Of a stretch of DNA of 34,642 nt, positions 25,434 through 33,376 are shown piece after piece. Where the stretch lies: IMG/VR virus record IMGVR_UViG_3300037133_000285, positions 1-34,642 of that record; one strand, written 5' to 3'. Within the stretch, counting starts at the first letter, position 1, and every line of letters begins with the position of its first letter. Made by a program: the position numbers and the translations under genes. The notes below the pieces were generated by a model, which did no database searches, was not told the DNA's origin, and saw only the letters and a list, made by a program, of their open reading frames with translations. The DNA is from a virus.

Positions 25434-25991
25434 ATGCCCAGAGATATTTCCACTCCCATGGTTGCCCCGATGCTGTCGAACTACATCCGGCCGTGCTTCA
25501 TGGCCATCCTCACATTTCACTCTGAGACCAAGTACGTCTGGACCGGTCCTTGCGATCTCATCTACGCGGGAAACACTTACAAGGGCGTGGGAGACTTCGG
25601 CAAGTTGGCTGCTGTCGTCGAGGGAACAGACGTTCAAGCATACGGGTCCTCCATCTCACTCAGCGGCATTGATCCTGCTCTGTTGGCCGAGTGCCTAGCG
25701 GATATTCAACTGGGTGCGCCGGCAACGATCTTCTTTGCGCTGCTGGATTCGAACGGCAGCATCTTCGGCACGCCGTACCCACTGTTTGTCGGCACGGTGG
25801 ATAAGCCGACGATCCAGATGGGCACGCAGGCGATGACCATCGCACTGGCCCTGGAGAACAAGCTGTCGAACCTGTCCCGCGCCAACATGCGCAGATATAC
25901 GAACGCCGATCAGCAACTCTACTACCCCGGCGACACCTTCTTTCAGAGCGTCGAGAGCCTGAACGACCAGGCCCTTCTCTGGCTCGCATAA
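25434..25991 (+). CDS. Tail tip protein, lambda gpL / DUF2163-like
   Basis: A 185-residue protein two bases after its neighbour. The pattern YVWTGPCDLIYAGNTYKGVG, GTDVQAYGSSISLSGID and FVGTVDKPTIQMGTQAMTIA is what tail-tip proteins of the DUF2163/gpL-like type show, where 'TGxGDLxYxGxxYxG' is the hallmark. The end LRYTNADQQLY-like part (RRYTNADQQLYYPGDTFFQS) also occurs in phages with gpJ-like hubs. It stands between the distal tail and the NlpC/P60-type gene, the same order as in gene transfer agents and lambda. Confidence 0.7.
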   Translation: MPRDISTPMVAPMLSNYIRPCFMAILTFHSETKYVWTGPCDLIYAGNTYKGVGDFGKLAAVVEGTDVQAYGSSISLSGIDPALLAECLADIQLGAPATIFFALLDSNGSIFGTPYPLFVGTVDKPTIQMGTQAMTIALALENKLSNLSRANMRRYTNADQQLYYPGDTFFQSVESLNDQALLWLA

Positions 25992-26005
25992 CTCAGGAGC
26001 ATTCC

Positions 26006-26452
26006 ATGTCACTCACTCGCACTCCTCACTGGGCGACCAGAGAGCTGCATCAGTTCGTCATCGACCGCACGCACACCAAGTTCGCCTGGGGCGTGCATGA
26101 CTGTGCTCTCATGGCTGCGGACGCGATCAAGAGCTTCACCGGTGTCGACATAGCCTCTGACTTCCGCGGCCTCTACACGGACGAAGCCAGCGCGAAGGCC
26201 GCGATCGAGACGGTCACCGGCATCAAGAACGGGACCGTCGAAGACGCCGCTGCCTACTGTGCCGCAAAGCATGGCCTGGTGGAACTGACTCATCCCCTCA
26301 TGGCCCAGCGTGGCGATCTGGTGGTCCTCATGGACTCCGGCCGTGTCATTGCAGGCATCGTGCACCTGAGCGGCAAACACATCGTCGCTGCGGGTGACGC
26401 AGGGCTCAAGCGAATGGACATCATGACCATCAAGAGAGCGTGGAGACTATGA
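26006..26452 (+). CDS. DUF6950 / NlpC-P60-like tail protein
   Basis: A 148-residue protein. FAWGVHDCALMAADAIKSFT carries the conserved HDC with the likely catalytic Cys. RGDLVVLMDSG and the later VHLSGKHIVAAGDAGLKRM give the His part, and the end is a Trp-containing IKRAW. This matches the small DUF6950-type papain-like proteins encoded before the tail hub (lambda gpK role), which may cut peptidoglycan during DNA entry or help hub assembly. Its stop overlaps the start of the hub gene by an ATGA. Confidence 0.8.
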   Translation: MSLTRTPHWATRELHQFVIDRTHTKFAWGVHDCALMAADAIKSFTGVDIASDFRGLYTDEASAKAAIETVTGIKNGTVEDAAAYCAAKHGLVELTHPLMAQRGDLVVLMDSGRVIAGIVHLSGKHIVAAGDAGLKRMDIMTIKRAWRL

Positions 26453-29049
26453 GCAAGGCAATCGACGGGGCGATCATTCTGGGTGTTGCAGGCGCTATGT
26501 TCCTGGCGATGGACTTCGCCACAGGCGGACTCGGTGCACTGGCCAACACGCCTCTGTTCTTCGATCTGATGCTGGCCGTGGCCGGCGGCGGCGTCAGCAT
26601 GGAAGGCGGAGCTATCGCCGAAGCCCTCACCTCGAATCGGGGCATGAACATTTCCACGAGGACTGCTGCGGGACTGCGCCAGATCATCTACGGTCAGCAG
26701 CGTGTCGGCGGGACCATCGTCTACAAATCGACAACCGGCGCGGGTGGCTCTGGCGGCAACTACGTCATGAACTACATCATCCCCGTCGCTACGCACACAA
26801 TCGACAGCTACATCAATATCTACCTTGACGGCCGGCAACTCTTCTTTGCTCAGAATGGCAACTCCGCGAACATCGGCTGCGGCCATGTTTCTACCCCGCC
26901 TACCACCGTGGTCACCACATCTGGTGGAGTCGTCACCGGCATCACTGCGACCGGTGGGTCTGGCTTCTCGAATGTGAAAGCTACTCGGTACCGCGTGTTC
27001 ATTTCAGGCGGCGGCGGATCTGGCGCGGAAGCATGGGCAACGAACGCAGGCGCCGGAGGCTACGGAACAACCTTTGTTCCTGGTGCATGGACCGTCACCA
27101 TGGTCACCGGTGGCAGTGGCTACACGTCCACACCGCAAGCGGACTTGCAAGGCAAGTACGTGTTCGGTGGATCGGCGGCGGCGGATGAGCAGGACCCAAC
27201 CCAGGTGAACTACGGCCTCGGATACGGCATCGGACCTGGCGGCGTCCACTACAACTTTGCAAACAAGGCTTTCTGTGAAGTGCGCTTCGGCGATCAGCCG
27301 GCCGGCGACTACATGGCGTCCCTGACTGCGAACGACTCGCAGTACCCCACCACAGCACGCGGCGGCGGCATTGCGTATCTGTATTTGAACGTCGGGTACG
27401 ACACGACTCAGTTTCCTGGTGAGCCGGAAATCCGCGTCACGGTGAATGGTAAGAACACCATCTGGGACCCGCGCACTTCGACTTACGGCTTCTCGACGAA
27501 CTGGGCGTTGCAGGTTGCTGACGTGATCACCGATCCCATCTTCGGCCTGGGCGATCCGTCCGTTAATCAGGCACAACTCATCGCGAGTGCCAACGTCTGC
27601 GATCAGATGGTTCTGACGTCACAGGGCAACGAGTTCAACTTCTCCCAGCACATTCATTACGACACTTCGACGAGTCCCGGCGATGCGCTCGCAATGATGA
27701 TGCCGGCCGCAGCGGGCAAGCTCACTCGCGTCGGTGGCCAGTGGAACATCGTCCCCGCTTACTGGCAGGGTGTCAGCTTCGCTTTCGATGAGTCCACTCT
27801 GACCGATGCCATCTCCTGGAGTCCGAACCGCAGCTTCAAGGACCTTGTGAACTGCGTCAACGGAACCTACACCGCGCCGAACTACCCCTACGCCCTCACG
27901 GGCGATTTGTACGACAAAGCGGGCTGGTACTACGGCGTGACGAACAATCTCTGGCCCTATGCATGGCAGCCAACATCGTTTCCACAGTACGCGGCAGATG
28001 TCTTGCACGGGTATTCATCGAATCAGTTCCTTGCAGAGGACGGCGGCATCATGCTCCCAATGGAGCTTACGTTGCGGGCAGTCATCAGCGTAGTGCAGGC
28101 CCAGCGCGTGGCGAAGATCAACATGATGCGCAATCGCCAGCAGGGCACGGGAACATTTCCCATGAGCCTCGCGGCCTGGCAGGCACAGCCCATCGACGTG
28201 ATGAACTTCACAATGGGCGCGATGGGATGGAGCGGCAAGTATCTGGAGTTTGACAAAATCAAGATGGTCGCTGAGCCCGTGAAGGGGGCGGGCGGCGAGG
28301 ATGGTGCGCTTGCGCTCTCCTGCTCGGTTAGCGTGCAGGAAACAGACCCGTCAGTCTACGAATGGAGCATCACTGAGGAGCTAACGCCCGAAGACATTAC
28401 CTCGATGGCGATGCAGATGCCGAACACCCCGGCCCCGCCATCATCCATGACGGTGACCAGCTCGGCCGGCACAGCTCTGATCGGTGCGGACGGCAACGTT
28501 ACACCGCGTGCTCTCGTGTCATGGACCGCACCTGCTGACAACACCGTTACGCAGATTCAAGTTCAGTATCAGGCCGTGGGTGCGACGACCTGGCTGAGCG
28601 CCGGCATCGTCGATGTAAGCCTGTTCCAGACATTCGTCACCGGAGTCGTGGCGGGCTCTGCATACAACTTCCAGATCCGTTCGCTGCGTCCCAGCGGAAC
28701 ATTCAGCACCTGGGTCACGGCCTCGGACACCATGAGCATCACGCTGTCGATCTCAGCTACCTCAGGTGTGATCGTTGCACCTTCGGGCACACTGACCACC
28801 GCGGTCACCGGAGCGACCGCGGATATTGTCGTCGCTCCCTTCACGGCGACGGTCGGCAGTCTGTCTGTTGCCTGCTTGACGGCCGGCGCGGTCACCATCC
28901 CGAGCCTCGTGCAGAGCACGTTGTACTACGTCTACTACACTGATGTGACGTTCTCCGGTGGCGCGATTACGCCAGTGGCCACGATCCATACATCGGACTT
29001 CCTCGGCAAGCTCGGCTACTTTTTGATCGGCTCGATCACCACTGCGTAA
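26449..29049 (+). CDS. Tail hub / host-specificity protein (gpJ-like)
   Basis: An 866-residue protein from the ATG at 26449 (ATGA overlap); a GTG three codons earlier is less likely. The start is hydrophobic with glycine-rich, membrane-interacting character (IDGAIILGVAGAMFLAMDFA), then LRQIIYGQQRVGGTIVYKST, the conserved gpJ-like entry. The middle carries beta domains with the segment VADVITDPIFGLG typical of hubs. Near residues 660-770 is a fibronectin type III domain (PPSSMTVTSSAG ... YNFQIRSLRPSGTFSTW). The end is beta-rich. It closes the tail tip and probably binds the receptor. Confidence 0.85.
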   Translation: MSKAIDGAIILGVAGAMFLAMDFATGGLGALANTPLFFDLMLAVAGGGVSMEGGAIAEALTSNRGMNISTRTAAGLRQIIYGQQRVGGTIVYKSTTGAGGSGGNYVMNYIIPVATHTIDSYINIYLDGRQLFFAQNGNSANIGCGHVSTPPTTVVTTSGGVVTGITATGGSGFSNVKATRYRVFISGGGGSGAEAWATNAGAGGYGTTFVPGAWTVTMVTGGSGYTSTPQADLQGKYVFGGSAAADEQDPTQVNYGLGYGIGPGGVHYNFANKAFCEVRFGDQPAGDYMASLTANDSQYPTTARGGGIAYLYLNVGYDTTQFPGEPEIRVTVNGKNTIWDPRTSTYGFSTNWALQVADVITDPIFGLGDPSVNQAQLIASANVCDQMVLTSQGNEFNFSQHIHYDTSTSPGDALAMMMPAAAGKLTRVGGQWNIVPAYWQGVSFAFDESTLTDAISWSPNRSFKDLVNCVNGTYTAPNYPYALTGDLYDKAGWYYGVTNNLWPYAWQPTSFPQYAADVLHGYSSNQFLAEDGGIMLPMELTLRAVISVVQAQRVAKINMMRNRQQGTGTFPMSLAAWQAQPIDVMNFTMGAMGWSGKYLEFDKIKMVAEPVKGAGGEDGALALSCSVSVQETDPSVYEWSITEELTPEDITSMAMQMPNTPAPPSSMTVTSSAGTALIGADGNVTPRALVSWTAPADNTVTQIQVQYQAVGATTWLSAGIVDVSLFQTFVTGVVAGSAYNFQIRSLRPSGTFSTWVTASDTMSITLSISATSGVIVAPSGTLTTAVTGATADIVVAPFTATVGSLSVACLTAGAVTIPSLVQSTLYYVYYTDVTFSGGAITPVATIHTSDFLGKLGYFLIGSITTA

Positions 29050-29072
29050 GCAACTGCATAAGGAGCACCACC

Positions 29073-29744
29073 ATGGACCAATCCATCACCAACGATACCG
29101 CCGGAAACGTAAAAGAACTGATGCGTCTGTCCGACATTCACCACAGGGACCTCCATGCTGCTGAGACCCGGCGCACCGACGACCTACGCGAAGCTGACAA
29201 GTACCTCCGAATGGTGTCATCCCGCTACGAGGAGCAGATGCGCGACGCCGAAGCCAAACGTCTCGATTCCATCCGCGTGGTAGACGCCACCGCTGTTAGC
29301 GTTGCTTCCGACCGTGCAGTGCAGCAGGCCAACGTTCTGGCTGCCCAGGTTTCGGCCTCCGCTGAGACGCAGAGAGCCCTTGTCGCCACCACGGCGAGTG
29401 CCCTGGCGACACAGCTCCAGGCCGTGGTCGGTCCGATGACTGAGCGCCTGGCCAGTTGTGAACGGTCCATCTTCGAGGGGCAAGGCAAGAGTACGGTCGT
29501 CGATCCTCTGATGGCGTCAATGCTCAATGAACTCAAAGGACTCGGCACTGTCACAGCGACGATGGCCACCCGGTTTAATACCAGCGACTCTATTCTGGCA
29601 TCCATCGTGAGTGAACTGAAGATTCTGGGGAGCGCGGTTGCCAGTACCACTGGCGCGGCCGGAGTCTCGAACCCGCTGCTCATCGCCATCTCGGCCGGCG
29701 TGGGAGCGGTACTGCTCTACGTCTTCACGCACATAAAATTCTGA
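29073..29744 (+). CDS. Coiled-coil protein with C-terminal membrane anchor
   Basis: A 223-residue protein with AGGAGCA upstream. Residues 1-190 form a long charged coiled coil (RRTDDLREADKYLRMVSSRY and LAAQVSASAETQRALVATTA). The last 24 residues are a membrane helix (NPLLIAISAGVGAVLLYVFT) followed by HIKF, so it is tail-anchored with the coiled coil in the cytoplasm if not exported. The place between hub and endolysin suggests a lysis or superinfection role, such as a holin-like or holin-partner protein, but a one-span anchor plus coiled coil is not a standard holin. No family is recognised. Confidence 0.6.
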   Translation: MDQSITNDTAGNVKELMRLSDIHHRDLHAAETRRTDDLREADKYLRMVSSRYEEQMRDAEAKRLDSIRVVDATAVSVASDRAVQQANVLAAQVSASAETQRALVATTASALATQLQAVVGPMTERLASCERSIFEGQGKSTVVDPLMASMLNELKGLGTVTATMATRFNTSDSILASIVSELKILGSAVASTTGAAGVSNPLLIAISAGVGAVLLYVFTHIKF

Positions 29745-29779
29745 TATTCATCAGCGGCGTGAAGATCCGCTGCCACGGT

Positions 29780-29822
29780 GCCCGGTGTCCCTTTCGGCAG
29801 GGACGCCGGGCTTATGTTTTTT
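29780..29822 (+). terminator. Strong terminator-type hairpin before the endolysin gene
   Basis: A 13-bp stem (GCCCGGTGTCCCT at 29780-29792 against AGGGACGCCGGGC at 29799-29811, one T-G pair) with loop TTCGGC is followed by TTATGTTTTTTG. It should end the late transcript, yet the endolysin ribosome binding site begins directly after it. So the endolysin is either expressed by read-through or starts a separate unit. Confidence 0.7.
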
Positions 29823-29834
29823 GAGGAGTACATC

Positions 29835-30326
29835 ATGAGCTTTACGAAACAACAGATCACAGCGGAGTGCCAGGCTTCCGGTCCGCAACTCGCACCGCTT
29901 CCCTCAACCATCGATGGGACTCAACTGCTATGGGCGATCTCCGGCAACGAGTCCTCATTCGGCGAAGACGTTTTGCCCCGTCACGAGCCCGTGTTCGATG
30001 TGGGTGGCGCTTACGGAGACAATGCCGTGATGCAGCCGCTCCTGGTGCAGTGGGGGAGAGCAGCAGCGTGCAGCTACGGGCCATGGCAGCAGATGTTTTG
30101 TAACGCGCCAGCCGGGTACACGCCCGTGACCTATGACGACCTCCACGCTTGCGGAGTCGCAGCGGTGGAGCAACTCAACAAGTTCCTAGCCAGGTGGAAG
30201 CCTCAAGGCTTGCCGGCCATCGGCGAATGCTGGAATGCGGGGCACCCGATGATCACGCTCTCGGCCGGGGTGGGTGCATACGTCCACGACCTGATCGGGA
30301 ACTATGCTGTGCCGTTGGCGGCCTGA
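29835..30326 (+). CDS. Endolysin, lysozyme/transglycosylase-like
   Basis: A 163-residue protein from the ATG at 29835, with GAGGAG upstream. The segment LLWAISGNESSFGEDVLPRH has the catalytic Glu in the ESS-F-G motif of lytic transglycosylases. CSYGPWQQMFCNAP is the usual second block (YGPWQ), and two cysteines may form a disulfide. It has no signal peptide or SAR helix, so a holin would be needed for release. Position after the tail genes fits a lysis gene. A glycoside hydrolase of lysozyme type is equally possible. Confidence 0.75.
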   Translation: MSFTKQQITAECQASGPQLAPLPSTIDGTQLLWAISGNESSFGEDVLPRHEPVFDVGGAYGDNAVMQPLLVQWGRAAACSYGPWQQMFCNAPAGYTPVTYDDLHACGVAAVEQLNKFLARWKPQGLPAIGECWNAGHPMITLSAGVGAYVHDLIGNYAVPLAA

Positions 30327-30357
30327 AGTTTGCCGGCCGCATCCTTGAATTCGGCAC

Positions 30358-30387
30358 TTGAACCACAGACCGTATGTGGAGTATATT
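30358..30387 (+). promoter_or_regulatory. Sigma-70-like promoter for the accessory gene
   Basis: TTGAAC at 30358-30363 and TATATT at 30382-30387 are separated by 18 bases, close to the bacterial consensus. The expected start is near 30394, leaving a leader of about 94 bases. An independent promoter after the lysis gene is typical for prophage morons. A second TTGACG at 30422 has no good -10 partner. Confidence 0.5.
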
Positions 30388-30487
30388 TCAGGCTTCCTTT
30401 GATGTTTCTTCCCTTTCGGTTTTGACGCCGTTGGCAGGGTCATCGTTGGTCAAATAGTGCGAGTACATCGCCGGGAGTGCAGAAAAT

Positions 30488-31702
30488 ATGCAGGGAAAGA
30501 TCAAGTTCTTGGATGGCAAGACACAGAAGTGGGGCTATATTGTCCCGAATGACGGAACTGCTGATGTGCATTTCCATGTTTCCGATTTTGGCGGCGACGG
30601 TCCAAGCACCGCAGATGAAGGTCGCGATGTCGAGTTCCAACTTGAGGAAGGCGAGTTCGGACGTAGCGCTCGTCACGCCGCCATACTCGACCCCATGGGC
30701 ACAAGAAAACGGTCAACAGCGGTACGTCCTGGCGATGTTTTGAGGCAATGGTCGTTCGTGCCGTACGTTGAGTTTCGAGGTAAGAATGGTAAGCAGTACA
30801 ACTCTGCGCTGGAATTGTTGGCCGAATTGGCCATTGATGAAAGATGGTTTTTTGGCACACAATCAGACCCCCGAAACCCATACCCGATCCTCGACAGCCA
30901 CCTCCGATACACCTTCTTCAAGCTAAAAAACGAGAAACGAGTCTTGGAGTTTAAAGACGGGAAGGTCGGGTGGGCGACTTTCAATACTGGATTAGTCGAC
31001 CGCCTATACGACCCAATATATGCGTTGTTTGCCTCCAATGATCGGCCGTCACCTGCGTGGAAATTCTATGACTTCTGCGTACCTGGGAAGGGGTCCTCAG
31101 GCAAGAAGCTAACGGAAATCTTTGATCCTCTTCCAGAGCCAGCGACCTACTTTAGCGGCAACTTCGACATGTTACTTGACACAACCAAGGACATCCACGT
31201 CGACTACGAGCATGTGATTCTCGACGGGGTTAGTCGCGACCGGTTTCCCGCTGACTTCCTGGCACACCATATCCCTAAGGGCTTTCAGTGGCAGGATTAT
31301 TCGAAGCTCCAGCGAGCGGACAGGGAAAATTACCTCGTTGGGTTCAGTCACGCGATTGAGCAGGATCTGCAATGCACCAGAGCGATCAAGAATCGTCTTG
31401 AGGACGCCAAGGCCCTTGGAGAAAAGCGGACCCGATGGAACTTCAAGACCGCAATTCCCCAGTATTACCCGACACACAACACGATGAGCTTTCTCCTCCC
31501 GCTCGCCCTTGTCAGCGATGAAAAGGTCGACATCGCCCTCGTGGTCACTCGTAATCCCTCTGGCTCATACCAGGGCCGAACGGTTCTTCCATTGGAATGG
31601 GCTTATAAGAACGCTCGATTGGTGTGCCGCCCAGACAGCGACTGGCTCACGCCTGACAGGGTCGAGTCCGACCAAACAGGGTTACCTGAGGAAGAAGACT
31701 GA
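30488..31702 (+). CDS. Cold-shock domain + DUF3825-like protein (prophage accessory gene)
   Basis: A 404-residue two-domain protein. Residues 1-65 form a cold-shock (OB) domain: MQGKIKFLDGKTQKWGYIVP, where KWGYI fits RNP1, and DVHFHVSDFG fits RNP2, then EGRDVEFQLEEGEFG. Residues 110-380 match, as far as I recall, DUF3825: LDSHLRYTFFKLKNEKRVLE, WATFNTGLVDRLYDPIYALF, LPEPATYFSGN and RFPADFLAHHIPKGF. Proteins of this type join RNA-binding modules to an uncharacterised domain. The gene has GGGAG upstream, its own promoter-like sequence and a base composition that looks AT-richer than the structural genes, all in the moron position. Nucleic-acid-binding and possibly anti-phage or host-modulating, but no function is proven. 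Confidence 0.75.
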   Translation: MQGKIKFLDGKTQKWGYIVPNDGTADVHFHVSDFGGDGPSTADEGRDVEFQLEEGEFGRSARHAAILDPMGTRKRSTAVRPGDVLRQWSFVPYVEFRGKNGKQYNSALELLAELAIDERWFFGTQSDPRNPYPILDSHLRYTFFKLKNEKRVLEFKDGKVGWATFNTGLVDRLYDPIYALFASNDRPSPAWKFYDFCVPGKGSSGKKLTEIFDPLPEPATYFSGNFDMLLDTTKDIHVDYEHVILDGVSRDRFPADFLAHHIPKGFQWQDYSKLQRADRENYLVGFSHAIEQDLQCTRAIKNRLEDAKALGEKRTRWNFKTAIPQYYPTHNTMSFLLPLALVSDEKVDIALVVTRNPSGSYQGRTVLPLEWAYKNARLVCRPDSDWLTPDRVESDQTGLPEEED

Positions 31703-31750
31703 TTATAGGGAAATGCGCCGGGTGGGGCTTTTTTCTGCATGTGGGGCTAT

Positions 31751-31933
31751 CTACTCGATCCGTTTTAAGGATTCAGGTGGAAACGTCCCCTCCATCTTTT
31801 TGGTTCCATCGAACCAATCGCACCAAACCGAAAGTTTGCCGGTCATAGCGGCCTTGCCTGCCTGACTAACAGTCATTTTTGGACCACCTGACTTCAGTTG
31901 AACAACGTCCCCAGTTTTGAATTGCTCACTCAT
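31751..31933 (-). CDS. YodC-like (DUF2158) small protein
   Basis: A 60-residue protein on the minus strand, with GGAGA five bases before the ATG at 31933; an ATG at 31945 is also in frame but overlaps that site. The sequence MSEQFKTGDVVQLKSGGPKM, followed by MTVSQAG-type beta strand and CDWFDGTKKMEGTFPPESL, matches the DUF2158/YodC family of small SH3-like proteins. Function unknown; often found in prophages and plasmids. It converges with the CSD gene; the 48-base gap holds GGTGGGGCTTTTTT at 31721-31734. Confidence 0.8.
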   Translation of the reverse strand: MSEQFKTGDVVQLKSGGPKMTVSQAGKAAMTGKLSVWCDWFDGTKKMEGTFPPESLKRIE

Positions 31934-32033
31934 CGCATTCTCCATGAAAGAAGGTACACGCTACATAATATGCCTTCCTCATAGCACACAGGTACCGCCA
32001 TGCTCTCCGGGAATCCCGTCCGGGTCAACACTT

Positions 32034-32264
32034 TCAGGCGTCACACTTCTGCTGGTGGTACTCGACTGCCTTCTCGCGATCCCAGGTCCAGCCAGGGATC
32101 GACTCCAGTTCTTGTATCTGATCGGGGCGCAGTTCGCCCCGCTCGTGCGCGTCGATCTGCGCAATTGCGAAATCCATAGCAGCTTCGTTGGTAATCATCG
32201 CCGGTGAATCCTCCGGCCGTAAGATACGGCCGCCCCCATTCTGATACTGATCAATAAAGCACAC
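32034..32264 (-). CDS. Helicase-associated-domain-like mini protein
   Basis: A 76-residue frame read leftwards from the GTG at 32264, which has GGAGG very close; ATG at 32198 (54 residues) has GGAGG about eleven bases upstream and is perhaps better. The core QIDAHERGELRPDQIQELES followed by IPGWTWDREKA is the pattern of helicase-associated repeats (L-s-x-E-r-i-x-x-Le-x-i-g-W-x-W). Normally these repeats occur in tandem in large helicases; here one stands alone. The gap 31946-32033 to its left holds no gene. A stand-alone DNA-binding module is one reading. Confidence 0.55.
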   Translation of the reverse strand: MCFIDQYQNGGGRILRPEDSPAMITNEAAMDFAIAQIDAHERGELRPDQIQELESIPGWTWDREKAVEYHQQKCDA

Positions 32265-32347
32265 CTGCCTCCCCCTGCCCCCCGCCCACCCTGGCCGGGT
32301 CCTAGTGTCACCGGGGCCGGCGGACTCATCCTGGAGGCTACCAGACC

Positions 32348-32390
32348 GTATACAGTATGTCGTATCATCCGGTATGTCAGGAGGTATACC
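32348..32390 (+). promoter_or_regulatory. Operator-like repeat cluster before the XRE regulator
   Basis: Two palindromes, GTATAC at 32348-32353 and GGTATACC at 32383-32390, flank two direct copies of GTATGTC (32355-32361 and 32372-32378). The second palindrome overlaps the ribosome binding site of the regulator gene, so binding there would block its own translation start. TATCAT at 32364 is a possible -10. This is typical of autoregulation by an XRE repressor, and it could also control the divergent minus-strand gene. Confidence 0.55.
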
Positions 32391-32392
32391 AG

Positions 32393-32755
32393 ATGCTCAC
32401 GAAAGAAGAGAAGTGGCTGGCCGAGCAGACAATCTTCAATCTCAAGAACAGCCGCGCCGCCTACCAGGTCTCCCAAGCCGCTTTGGCGCGACTGCTCGGC
32501 GTCAGCGTCCAGACCGTTATCCGCTGGGAAAAGGGCAAGGCACTCCCCGGCCGGGCGATGCTGGGGCTGTTGATGGGGATCTCCCTTGGCGAGGGCGGCA
32601 CGAGCAGCGGCGGCGTGTGCGAGATCGCGCTCAGGTGCTTCCGGACTTTGAAGGATCATACCTACTTTGCCAGTCACATCGACGGCTGTCCGACGTGCGA
32701 GAAGTTCATCATCGCTCACTACCTGCGCATCCTGGCGAAGCGGCGAGGGTGTTGA
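32393..32755 (+). CDS. XRE-type helix-turn-helix regulator
   Basis: A 120-residue protein using the ATG at 32393, with AGGAGG eight bases upstream; an ATG at 32357 would place 12 extra residues over the operator. Residues 28-62 hold the XRE helix-turn-helix: YQVSQAALARLLGVSVQTVI and RWEKGKALP. After a Gly-rich turn, the C-terminal part has a C-P-T-C-E-K pair (zinc-like) and ends basic. Family members include phage repressors and antitoxin-type regulators. There is no toxin partner next to it. It is the only repressor-like gene I see, so it may keep lysogeny, but it is short and the early genes are over 28 kb away. Confidence 0.75.
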   Translation: MLTKEEKWLAEQTIFNLKNSRAAYQVSQAALARLLGVSVQTVIRWEKGKALPGRAMLGLLMGISLGEGGTSSGGVCEIALRCFRTLKDHTYFASHIDGCPTCEKFIIAHYLRILAKRRGC

Positions 32756-32842
32756 GCGATACGGCTCAGACCTATCGCTCACCCACGCCCTGTACGGTTT
32801 GCACAACGCCGGGGGATAATTGTTTTCAGCGGAGGAGTTCGA

Positions 32843-33034
32843 ATGCCGATGATAACTGCGGTGGAGATGGCGAACCAAAAAGACTTGGACCCCAGCAAGT
32901 TCCGCAAGGCTCTCCGGAAACACAAGGCTGGCGGCGAGTTCACTTGGCATAGCCATAATGATCGCTGGACAGTGTGCATAGACAGTGATCGATATACGGA
33001 GATGAAGCGGGTACTGGATGAGATTTCCGAGTAG
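32843..33034 (+). CDS. Small hypothetical protein (63 residues)
   Basis: A good GGAGGAG ribosome binding site precedes the ATG. The product begins MPMITAVEMANQKDLDPSKF, continues with an amphipathic helix and a beta hairpin (GGEFTWHSHNDRWTVCIDS) and ends in the helix EMKRVLDEIS. It looks folded and is compact but I recognise no family. It sits between the XRE gene and a bidirectional terminator. The gap 32756-32842 has no clear promoter. Confidence 0.55.
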   Translation: MPMITAVEMANQKDLDPSKFRKALRKHKAGGEFTWHSHNDRWTVCIDSDRYTEMKRVLDEISE

Positions 33035-33046
33035 TTCGCCCCAATG

Positions 33047-33085
33047 GAAAAGCCCCACCTGGCATCGCGGCCGGTGGGGCTTTTC
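33047..33085. terminator. Bidirectional terminator
   Basis: GAAAAGCCCCACC at 33047-33059 pairs with GGTGGGGCTTTTC at 33073-33085 around a 13-base loop. A-rich left and T-rich right flanks let it work on both strands, between the rightward small gene and the leftward membrane-protein gene. Confidence 0.85.
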
Positions 33086-33106
33086 TGCGTGCAGGTCAGA
33101 AGTGCG

Positions 33107-33340
33107 TTACTTGATGGCGGCGTAGACGATGCCGCCAATGATGCCGGTCATGACGTTGCCGAGCACGATGGCACCCACGATGGTCCAGAAGCCGATTCGT
33201 GATGGCGCGGCGGCTGACGCTGAGGCCGTATGAGTGGAGGGCGGGGCTTGCCCCTCGGTTTCTTGCTCCTTCAAGTATTTCTTCTGGGCTTCCGCAAGAG
33301 CCTGACGTTCTACATCGGCTGCAGTGAGTTCAAGTGCCAT
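33107..33340 (-). CDS. Small C-terminally anchored membrane protein
   Basis: A 77-residue protein with GAAAGAGG upstream of its ATG on the minus strand. Residues 1-30 are charged and helical (ALAEAQKKYLKEQETEG), a Ser/Ala/Pro-rich linker follows, and residues of about 48-75 are one membrane helix (FWTIVGAIVLGNVMTGIIGG). It is probably transcribed with the integrase or from a leftward promoter. Superinfection exclusion or a host-membrane function is possible for such prophage proteins; unproven. Confidence 0.6.
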   Translation of the reverse strand: MALELTAADVERQALAEAQKKYLKEQETEGQAPPSTHTASASAAAPSRIGFWTIVGAIVLGNVMTGIIGGIVYAAIK

Positions 33341-33376
33341 GATCGTGCCTCTTTCACGGTGCGGTGAGAAGTGCGT

